A stretch of 9,577 nt of DNA from Anaerolineales bacterium (lineage in GTDB: Bacteria > Chloroflexota > Anaerolineae > Anaerolineales > VGOW01). How positions within the stretch are numbered: position 1 is the stretch's first letter; each line of letters begins with the position of its first letter. The notes beneath the pieces are model-generated. The model saw nothing but the letters and a program-made list of their open reading frames with translations, had not been told where the DNA came from and made no database searches. The position numbers and the translations under genes were made by a program. Below, piece by piece: positions 5,332 through 9,577 of the stretch. Where the stretch lies: contig CAKKQG010000086.1 of NCBI GenBank assembly GCA_919901875.1, positions 1-9,577 on the forward strand. The letters run 5' to 3'.

Positions 5332-5730
5332 CTACTTCCCGTAACCAGGCCCACCCTTGAAGAAATCGTAATTAGGTTTAATACCCGGCTTCAAGTCAAT
5401 CGTATCGCCCGCCTTCAACTTGCGAGTCTTGGCAATCGTCACCGTGCCATCGCCGCCGATCTTGGTGTGCGCGTCGTAAGGCTCTGTGCCTTCGGCGTCG
5501 CTAACAATCGTGCCATCCTTTGCAACATATGCTTCTGGCACTTCATCTTCGGGGAAGATCGCCTCGAAAGGACATTCCGGGATACACGCGCCGCAGTCAA
5601 TGCAGGTGTCGGGGTCAATGTAAATCCAAGGCCATCCATCTTCCTGCTTGCCGGGGATCATGCACTCGACAGGACATACTTCGATACAGGCGCCATCGCG
5701 CAAACATAAACTGGTAACTATGTGAGTCAT
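5332..5730 (-). CDS. Ferredoxin with two Fe-S cluster motifs, one with Asp in place of Cys
   Basis: The 132-residue protein is a small cytoplasmic electron carrier. The second motif is canonical, CIDCGACIPECP (Cys43, 46, 49, 53). The first reads CLRDGACIEVCP: Cys9-x5-Cys15-x3-Cys19, so the usual second Cys is Asp12. By family rules, cluster I would use Cys9, Asp12, Cys15 and Cys53, as in Pyrococcus furiosus ferredoxin, and may be a [3Fe-4S] or an Asp-ligated [4Fe-4S] centre. Cluster II would use Cys43, 46, 49 and 19. Cys23 is extra. Residues about 60-132 are an extension without Cys that ends in GGPGYGK. GGAG lies 6 bases before the ATG. It is downstream of sodA on the same strand, with a heptamer array between, and may be transcribed with it. 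The redox partner is not evident. Confidence 0.88.
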   Translation of the reverse strand: MTHIVTSLCLRDGACIEVCPVECMIPGKQEDGWPWIYIDPDTCIDCGACIPECPFEAIFPEDEVPEAYVAKDGTIVSDAEGTEPYDAHTKIGGDGTVTIAKTRKLKAGDTIDLKPGIKPNYDFFKGGPGYGK

Positions 5731-5767
5731 ATAATTCTCCTATAAAAAATTTTGATTTCGGTTGTAT

Positions 5768-5887
5768 GGCTGATGGCTTATCGCTTATGGCTTATCGCGT
5801 ATCGCTTATAGCGCGTCACGCATCACGTATCACGCCATCTGCTATTCGCTATCCGCCATTCGCCATCCGCTATCCGCCATTTGCTAT
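5768..5887. repeat. Heptamer tandem array, unit NNGCYAT, about 17 copies
   Basis: Nearly unbroken 7-base units such as GGCTTAT, CGCTTAT, TCGCTAT and CCGCCAT run across the gap between ferredoxin and sodA; one unit (5831-5838) is 8 bases. Conservation is best as NNGCYAT. The last unit contains the sodA stop codon (complement of CTA at 5884-5886), so the array forms the end of the gene and its 3' untranslated region. Confidence 0.92.
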
Positions 5888-6504
5888 TTGCCGTAACGCT
5901 TCGCCACCGCGTCCCAATCCACCACGTTCCAAATTGCGGCGAGATAATCGGCGCGGCGATTTTGATACTTCAAGTAATAGGCGTGTTCCCAAACATCCAC
6001 GCCGAGCAAGGGTGTGCCTTCGCAACCGGCAATCGCTTTACCCATCGTCGGGTTATCTTGATTCGCGGTTGAGACAATTTCGAGCGCGCCGTTGTTAGTG
6101 ACAAGCCACGCCCAGCCACTGCCAAAGCGACCCACACCCGCCGCATTGAACTTCGTTTTGAAATCATCGAAGCTGCCAAACGCTTTGGTGATCGCTTCAC
6201 CCAACGCGCCGCCGGGCGCGCCGCCGCCGCCCTGCTTCATGCTCGCCCAAAACATAGAGTGATTCACATGACCGCCGCCGTTGTTGCGAACCGCGCCGCG
6301 AATCGCCTCAGGCACAGCGTTCAAATCTTTAATTAAGTCTTCTGCGGATTTGGATTGTAAAGCGGGGTCGCTTTCGAGCGCTTTGTTGAGGTTGGTCACG
6401 TAAGCGGCGTGGTGCTTGCCGTGATGAATTTCCATTGTTTGTTTGTCAATATGAGGTTCAAGTGCATCGTGCGCGTACGGAAGAGCCGGAAGTTCGTGAG
6501 CCAT
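5884..6504 (-). CDS. sodA: Superoxide dismutase, Mn/Fe family (Mn-type signature)
   Basis: The 206-residue enzyme converts superoxide to oxygen and hydrogen peroxide in the cytoplasm. Metal ligands are visible: His27 in MEIHHGKHH, His82 in [10 protein letters not shown], and Asp170 and His174 in [18 protein letters not shown] places a Gln at about 149 and a Gly precedes HVNH (NNGGGH), both typical of Mn rather than Fe enzymes, although metal use cannot be settled by sequence. The N-terminus [17 protein letters not shown] is typical, and the length is normal. There is no signal peptide. AAAGGAG (complement of 6511-6517) lies at good spacing before the ATG, and a near-consensus promoter is at 6550-6578. 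The ferredoxin gene follows downstream. The last codons and the stop fall in the heptamer array. Confidence 0.95.
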   Translation of the reverse strand: MAHELPALPYAHDALEPHIDKQTMEIHHGKHHAAYVTNLNKALESDPALQSKSAEDLIKDLNAVPEAIRGAVRNNGGGHVNHSMFWASMKQGGGGAPGGALGEAITKAFGSFDDFKTKFNAAGVGRFGSGWAWLVTNNGALEIVSTANQDNPTMGKAIAGCEGTPLLGVDVWEHAYYLKYQNRRADYLAAIWNVVDWDAVAKRYGK

Positions 6505-6549
6505 ACTATTCTCCTTTGACGATCAGATTACAATAGTGCGAATGCTGTC

Positions 6550-6578
6550 ATTCTAACTTCACAAAAAAGGGTTGTCAA
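6550..6578 (-). promoter_or_regulatory. Promoter of sodA
   Basis: On the minus strand, TTGACA (complement of 6573-6578) and TAGAAT (complement of 6550-6555) are separated by 17 bp, which is a near-perfect housekeeping promoter. Its -35 box ends only 4 bases before the ATG of the divergent EamA gene, so the two units share this short region. Confidence 0.8.
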
Positions 6579-6582
6579 GCAA

Positions 6583-7521
6583 ATGCACAACGATAATCGT
6601 CCTATCATTCATCCTTACGCCGGAATCGCCCTCGGACTCCTCGCCGTCTCTGCCGCATCCATCATCGTCAAACTGATTCAAAACGAACACGTCCCGTCGC
6701 TCGTCATCTCCGCCTATCGCCTCACCCTGGCCTCACTCGCCCTCGCCCCACTCGCCCTCACCCGTCATCGTGACGAGCTCCTCAAGCTGACCCGCCGCGA
6801 TCTCATCCTCATCGCTATCGCCGGAATTTTCCTCGCGCTGCACTTCGCCACCTGGATCGAATCGATTCGCTTCACCTCGATCGCCAGTTCGACAGTTTTC
6901 GTCAGCACCTCACCAATCTTCGTCGGCATATTGTCGTGGATTCTGCTGCGCGAAAAATTAAGTCGGATGTTGATCATCGGACTCGTCATCACCGTCATCG
7001 GCGGCGCGCTAATCGGATTCGCCGATTCTACGGGGATGCCGTCAACCGCCTCCGCACCCGATCCACTTAAGGGAAACATGCTCGCCATCGCCGGAGCAGT
7101 CGCCGTTGCCGTCTATCTCCTCATCGGCAGATCGATTCGATCCAAACTCTCACTCATCCCCTACATCTTTGTCTGCTACAGCGCGGCGGCGATCACGTTA
7201 ATCATCGCCACATTGATCACAGGCGAAAATTTTTTCGGCTACACCACAACTGCCTACGTCGGTTTAATTCTTCTCGCCATCTTTCCGCAGCTCATTGGAC
7301 ATTCGTCATTTAATTGGGCGTTGCGCTATCTCTCTGCCACTTACGTTTCAATTACCGTTCTCGGCGAACCCATCGGCTCAACAATTCTTGCCTTCTTCAT
7401 TTTCAAACAACAGCCAGCCGAACTCACTCTCATTGGCGGCGTGATAATCTTGATCGGAATTTTGATCGCCTCTCAGCAATCAGCCGACAGCCATCAGCCG
7501 TCAGCAAACCAAGATGTATAA
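6583..7521 (+). CDS. EamA-family (drug/metabolite transporter superfamily) permease
   Basis: The 312-residue membrane protein has about ten hydrophobic segments, roughly at 12-30, 38-60, 74-92, 97-118, 128-147, 165-182, 192-212, 222-240, 247-274 and 281-297. These are two EamA repeats of five helices. AYRLTLASLALAPLAL after the first helix, the family's conserved first-repeat end, and GEPIGSTILAFFIFKQQP near the end of the second are typical. Members export amino acids, nucleotides or other small metabolites; the substrate here is unknown. Its ATG is nearly on top of the sodA promoter and has only a weak purine stretch (AAGGG) 12 bases upstream, so the transcript may be almost leaderless. The last 14 or so residues, rich in Gln, Ser, Ala and His, are encoded by a heptamer repeat and are probably not part of the ancestral protein. 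The zinc-ribbon gene follows after 41 bases. Confidence 0.88.
   Translation: MHNDNRPIIHPYAGIALGLLAVSAASIIVKLIQNEHVPSLVISAYRLTLASLALAPLALTRHRDELLKLTRRDLILIAIAGIFLALHFATWIESIRFTSIASSTVFVSTSPIFVGILSWILLREKLSRMLIIGLVITVIGGALIGFADSTGMPSTASAPDPLKGNMLAIAGAVAVAVYLLIGRSIRSKLSLIPYIFVCYSAAAITLIIATLITGENFFGYTTTAYVGLILLAIFPQLIGHSSFNWALRYLSATYVSITVLGEPIGSTILAFFIFKQQPAELTLIGGVIILIGILIASQQSADSHQPSANQDV
7476..7510 (+). repeat. Heptamer array inside the 3' end of the EamA gene
   Basis: Five units are GCAATCA, GCCGACA, GCCATCA, GCCGTCA and GCAAACC. They are translated as the hydrophilic C-terminal tail of the transporter. A further short copy of the related sodA-type repeat (GCTGATCGCTTATAGCC, 7530-7546) lies after the stop codon, in the gap before the zinc-ribbon gene. 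Confidence 0.8.
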
Positions 7522-7562
7522 TGCTGAAGGCTGATCGCTTATAGCCAAAGGAGAACTAATCT

Positions 7563-7946
7563 ATGATGCAAATCCGTTGTCAGTGGTGTGGGTGGACATA
7601 CACAATGCCGCGTGATGCCCTGCTCTACGCTGTTGCCAAAGCCCAAGCCGAGAAAGCAATTCATCACGTCGAAAACTGTCCCAAATGCCGCCACGCATTA
7701 AAAATTCAAGTGAACGAGTTGAAGCGGCGCATTCCGCCGAACACACCGTTACCTGAATATACCTCGCCCGCGCCTGCCGCCTCTGCTCCCACGCCTACGC
7801 CAGAGCCTGCAAAGGAAATAGTGGAAGTGAAGGAAGTAAAGGAAAAAGAATTGCCTGCAAAGAAGAAAGTTGAAGAGGCGAAACCGAAGAAGGCAGCGAC
7901 GAAGACCAAGACAGCAGAGAAGAAGGCAACAACGAAGAAGAAGTGA
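7563..7946 (+). CDS. Zinc-ribbon protein with Pro-rich linker and Lys/Ala-rich tail
   Basis: The 127-residue protein begins with two CxxC pairs, C6-Q-W-C9 and C39-P-K-C42, with a His-His at 34-35 nearby; the four Cys would bind one zinc. Residues about 58-84 are a flexible segment rich in Pro, Thr and Ala. The tail from about 95 consists of Lys, Ala, Thr and Glu repeats, like the C-terminal tails of histone H1-like and some HU-type proteins, so contact with DNA or RNA is plausible but inferred. I do not recognise a named family. AAAGGAG (7547-7553) is 9 bases before the first ATG; a second ATG follows directly. It is probably cotranscribed with the EamA gene, and a terminator lies 25 bases past the stop. 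Confidence 0.8.
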   Translation: MMQIRCQWCGWTYTMPRDALLYAVAKAQAEKAIHHVENCPKCRHALKIQVNELKRRIPPNTPLPEYTSPAPAASAPTPTPEPAKEIVEVKEVKEKELPAKKKVEEAKPKKAATKTKTAEKKATTKKK

Positions 7947-7948
7947 AA

Positions 7949-7969
7949 CGTATTTCGTATTCCGTAAAA
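7949..7969 (+). repeat. Short heptamer array, unit CGTANNN, 3 copies
   Basis: CGTATTT, CGTATTC and CGTAAAA lie in perfect 7-base register, 3 bases after the zinc-ribbon stop codon and just before its terminator. Three units are few, but the position matches the other arrays. Confidence 0.6.
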
Positions 7970-7970
7970 C

Positions 7971-8006
7971 AAAACCCGCTTACGTGTTACTCACGAAGCG
8001 GGTTTT
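7971..8006 (+). terminator. Terminator of the EamA/zinc-ribbon unit
   Basis: AAAACCCGCTT (7971-7981) pairs with AAGCGGGTTTT (7996-8006). CGTG/CACG inside extends the stem past a one-base bulge. The arm itself supplies the T-run. Confidence 0.85.
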
Positions 8007-8026
8007 CATTAAACAGTATCGAGAAT

Positions 8027-8246
8027 CAGTAGATCACGAAAGCATCCCGAGCGGAGCGCGTGTTCCTTCGACTTCGCTCAGGACAAGTTTTCGCGCGCAG
8101 TCGAGGGATGCGGCGAATGCGGCGACTTCCCGCCCTCCTCGACTGCGCGGCAGACCCTTCGACTTCACTTCGTTCCGCTCAGGATCACTGCCGCTCTCCT
8201 GAGCGTAGTCGAAGGATCGGAGTGCTTGCCTTTTCGTGATCTACTG
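8027..8246. mobile_element. Non-coding MITE-like element, 220 bp, with flanking direct repeat
   Basis: Perfect 15-bp terminal inverted repeats, CAGTAGATCACGAAA (8027-8041) and TTTCGTGATCTACTG (8232-8246), are bordered by a 5-base direct repeat AGAAT (8022-8026 and 8247-8251; 6 bases, GAGAAT, if one end base is counted with the flank). That is the mark of a transposition. The interior has nested palindromes: GCATCCC/GGGATGC (8042-8048 and 8105-8111), CAGTCGAGG and CCTCGACTG related copies, GCGGCAG/CTGCCGC, and CCTTCGACTT...GCTCAGG facing CCTGAGCGTAGTCGAAGG. There is no open frame for a transposase, so it would need one supplied elsewhere. The CCTTCGAC/GTCGAAGG phrases resemble repeats I recall as scattered in many genomes. 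Confidence 0.78.
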
Positions 8247-8388
8247 AGAATAGCCCTTTGCAATTTTAGGATGTTGTGGAGAGGCAACTTTCTAATCCGC
8301 TATCTGACATTTTTCTGATCCCAACCATTATCCTGCATGGAAGCATCAAAGTCGCGCGCTATTCAGAAATACCCCTTTGCCCTTTTGG
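8247..8388. other. Non-coding stretch downstream of nadD, no gene seen
   Basis: This stretch is A/T-rich and holds no open frame with a ribosome site. A loose direct repeat is visible: 8246-8272 (AATAGCCCTTTGCAATTTTA near its centre) resembles 8363-8390 (AATACCCCTTTGCCCTTTTG). Confidence 0.4.
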
Positions 8389-8466
8389 GATTTTAGAATT
8401 TTTGATTTTGTCATTGTTCATTCTTCATTGTTCATTGTTCATTCTTCATTGTCTCATTGTTCATTG
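8389..8466. repeat. Heptamer tandem arrays, units GATTTTA and CATTGTT
   Basis: Three units GATTTTA, GAATTTT and TGATTTT (8389-8409) are followed from 8412 by about eight CATT[GC]TT units, one of them 8 bases. CATTGTT is the exact reverse complement of the AACAATG unit between the fumarase genes. The nadD stop codon (complement of TCA at 8461-8463) lies in the array, and read in nadD's direction the array runs on as its 3' untranslated region. Confidence 0.85.
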
Positions 8467-9078
8467 ATACAACCTTCTCTCCTCAATCACCCTCCGCACC
8501 TCATCCGTCACCATATACCTCACCGACCTCCCCTCGCGTATTCGCTTTTGAATTTCACTTGAGGCGATCTCCAACTGCGGCGCGTTGACCCACACTACCC
8601 GCGACGATACGCCCGGTATTTTCGATTCGAGATCAGCGAAACCCTTTGGGTCTTCGCGCTCTTTGCGACCCGAAGGGTTTGGGCGCGCTAACACCGCCAG
8701 CGTCGCCCGCTTAATAATCTCTTGCGGCTCGCGCCATTTGGGAAGATCGCGCAGTGAGTCTTCGCCCATGATGAAGTAAAACTCGTCACGCGGAAATTCT
8801 CTTTCTAAAATCTTTAGCGTCTCAATTGTGTAATGCGGTGGTGGGCGATCTATATCTACGCAGGATAAAACGAAATGAGGGTTGTCGGCGATTGCGGCTT
8901 GCACCATTTCGATTCGCGCTTCTACTGGACTCAATTCACGATCAAGTTTAAGGGGAGACTGTCCGGAGACGATCCATAAAACTTTTTCTAAACCTAATTG
9001 CGAGCGCGACTCATCGGCTAATATCAAATGCCCCAAATGAGGCGGGTCGAATGTTCCGCCGAAGAGACCGAGACGCAT
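8461..9078 (-). CDS. nadD: Nicotinate-mononucleotide adenylyltransferase
   Basis: The 205-residue enzyme transfers AMP from ATP to nicotinate mononucleotide, giving deamido-NAD in NAD synthesis. It shows GGTFDPPHLGH (7-17), the nucleotidyltransferase signature with the H-x-x-H type pair; YFIMGEDSLRDLPKW (101-115); and IASSEIQKRIREGRSVRYMV (171-190), equivalent to the ISSTxIR motif. Length is normal, with a short charged insertion near 134-157. It is preceded on the same strand by a four-helix-bundle gene and a probable obg end, a known housekeeping neighbourhood for nadD. No Shine-Dalgarno site precedes the ATG: the leader is a C/T-rich heptamer repeat followed by a T-run. Translation may be weak or coupled. 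Confidence 0.95.
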   Translation of the reverse strand: MRLGLFGGTFDPPHLGHLILADESRSQLGLEKVLWIVSGQSPLKLDRELSPVEARIEMVQAAIADNPHFVLSCVDIDRPPPHYTIETLKILEREFPRDEFYFIMGEDSLRDLPKWREPQEIIKRATLAVLARPNPSGRKEREDPKGFADLESKIPGVSSRVVWVNAPQLEIASSEIQKRIREGRSVRYMVTDEVRRVIEERRLYQ

Positions 9079-9085
9079 AAAAAAT

Positions 9086-9113
9086 GGAGGTTGGAGGTTG
9101 GAAGTTGGAGGGG
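9086..9113. repeat. Heptamer array between the four-helix gene and nadD, unit GGAGGTT
   Basis: GGAGGTT, GGAGGTT, GGAAGTT and GGAGGGG follow in 7-base register; TAGTTGTAGTTG behind them is related. Read on the minus strand, the array begins 22 bases after the four-helix stop codon and ends 7 bases before the nadD ATG, so the nadD leader reads CCTCC instead of GGAGG. Confidence 0.85.
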
Positions 9114-9135
9114 TAGTTGTAGTTGCAGCGTGTGT

Positions 9136-9501
9136 TTAAAATTTTCGCCAGTTCTTGATGAGAACATTGAGCTGCTTGGCAATAATTGTGTATTCGGCAA
9201 CGTGAGGCTCGGTATTTGCGGCGGAGATATAGTCTAGCATTACTGCTTGCTCAAGGTGTTCAACCATTTCATTCGCCGACCCCATTGAATTGCGCCAAAA
9301 CGATTTCATCTTTGTCGGTGTATCTTTATGGCTATAGCCTTCAACAAAATTGGAAACCACTGATTTACACGCGCGGCGCATTTGACTACGCAGATCAAAC
9401 CGTTCATCTTTCGGCAAACTATCGGCAAGTTTATAAATTGGAATAATGAGCTTGTGGGCGCGTTGATAAACTTCAAAATCACGATAACTCTTGATTGCCA
9501 T
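9136..9501 (-). CDS. Four-helix-bundle protein (S23 / TIGR02436-type family)
   Basis: The 121-residue protein starts MAIKSYRDFEVYQRAHKLII, and has FDLRSQMRRACKSVVSNFVEGYSHK and SFWRNSMGSANEMVEHLEQA. These match the family once named 'S23 ribosomal protein', whose genes occur inside 23S rRNA intervening sequences and also alone in many genomes. Its function is unknown; it forms oligomeric four-helix bundles and is structurally related to the Avd protein of diversity-generating retroelements. No reverse transcriptase or template repeat is in this window, so an Avd role is not supported. The start at 9501 is chosen because GGAGGAGG lies just before it; a longer frame from 9522 runs through the Shine-Dalgarno site and the repeat. 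It sits between a probable obg end and nadD as if inserted in that cluster. Confidence 0.85.
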   Translation of the reverse strand: MAIKSYRDFEVYQRAHKLIIPIYKLADSLPKDERFDLRSQMRRACKSVVSNFVEGYSHKDTPTKMKSFWRNSMGSANEMVEHLEQAVMLDYISAANTEPHVAEYTIIAKQLNVLIKNWRKF

Positions 9502-9505
9502 ATCG

Positions 9506-9540
9506 CCTCCTCCAGCATCCAACTTCCAACTTCCAACTTC
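9506..9540. repeat. Heptamer array, minus-strand unit GAAGTTG, 5 copies; provides a Shine-Dalgarno site
   Basis: On the minus strand the units are GAAGTTG, GAAGTTG, GAAGTTG, GATGCTG and GAGGAGG, all in register. The array begins 5 bases after the upstream stop codon (9546-9548). The last unit is the ribosome binding site of the four-helix gene. The unit is nearly the same as that of the array at 9086-9113, in the opposite orientation. Confidence 0.88.
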
Positions 9541-9545
9541 AAATT

Positions 9546-9577
9546 TTAGTCACTCCACTCCAACTCCGCTTCACCCA
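9546..9577 (-). CDS. C-terminal tip of a probable Obg-family GTPase (partial)
   Basis: One minus-strand frame runs in from the right edge and ends GEAELEWSD-stop (stop at 9546-9548). Obg/CgtA GTPases with the C-terminal OCT domain often end in a form of G-D-x-V-x-I-G-x-x-E-x-E-W or F, and obg commonly precedes nadD, so I read this as the end of obg. Only nine residues are visible, and other proteins could end this way. Support comes from the in-register repeat array that begins 5 bases after the stop, as after other genes here. Confidence 0.45.
   Translation of the reverse strand, partial: GEAELEWSD

Noticed and set aside
5157..5360. Short open frames between the methyltransferase and ferredoxin genes, including a minus-strand stretch reading MQVMIGAVDAFTCGGGVE
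   Set aside because: They lack a ribosome site and a recognisable family and are only 24-67 codons long; a gene remnant is possible but cannot be supported.
5766..6098. Plus-strand 110-codon frame at the sodA 3' end
   Set aside because: Its first third is the NNGCYAT array translated and the rest is antisense to sodA.
7706..7972. Minus-strand hydrophobic frame (Phe-rich) opposite the zinc-ribbon gene
   Set aside because: It is the antisense of the Lys-rich tail, since AAG/AAA codons read as CTT/TTT; no ribosome site.
9136..9501. Accessory Avd protein of a diversity-generating retroelement
   Set aside because: The fold family is related, but there is no reverse transcriptase, template repeat or variable repeat in the window.

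Overview
The window looks like a chromosomal stretch of a free-living bacterium, probably of the Chloroflexota (Anaerolineae-like). The reasons are indirect: a two-subunit iron-sulfur fumarase, a ferredoxin with a long C-terminal extension, an apparent obg / four-helix-bundle / nadD cluster, and gene ends packed with short tandem repeats. No rRNA or tRNA gene is visible, so the taxonomy is only an inference.

Layout, left to right. The first 127 bases are the 3' end of a heavy-metal P-type ATPase (+). Next is a 53-residue secreted peptide gene on the minus strand with its own promoter, Shine-Dalgarno site and terminator. A 3' remnant of a CHAT-domain gene follows (+), ending at a strong terminator, and then an inverted-repeat element. 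A class I fumarase operon (alpha 1023-1895, beta 1979-2599, +) has a good promoter and a terminator at 2679-2715. Downstream are a block of four tandem hairpins (2739-2844) and a type II restriction-modification pair (endonuclease then beta-class methyltransferase, 3088-5049) that is visibly richer in A/T than its flanks. On the minus strand, Mn-type superoxide dismutase (sodA) lies upstream of a ferredoxin. Divergent from sodA is an EamA-family transporter followed by a zinc-ribbon protein with a Lys/Ala tail (+). A 220-bp MITE-like element with 15-bp terminal inverted repeats and a flanking direct repeat follows. The window ends with a minus-strand group: the C-terminal tip of a probable Obg GTPase, a four-helix-bundle protein and nadD.

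The most distinctive feature is a set of degenerate heptanucleotide tandem arrays. They have different core sequences but a shared 7-bp period. Each of the eight main arrays lies at, or starts within about 23 nt after, the stop codon of a gene, in that gene's direction of transcription. They occur after both fumarase subunits, sodA, the EamA transporter, the zinc-ribbon gene, nadD, the four-helix gene and the Obg tail. The restriction-modification genes lack them, as expected for a later arrival. Some arrays have been captured by genes: they encode the EamA C-terminus, contain the sodA and nadD stop codons, and supply the Shine-Dalgarno site of the four-helix gene.

Functionally the window mixes central metabolism (fumarase), NAD biosynthesis (nadD), electron transfer and oxidative-stress defence (ferredoxin, sodA), metal and metabolite export, and DNA defence (restriction-modification, CHAT remnant).
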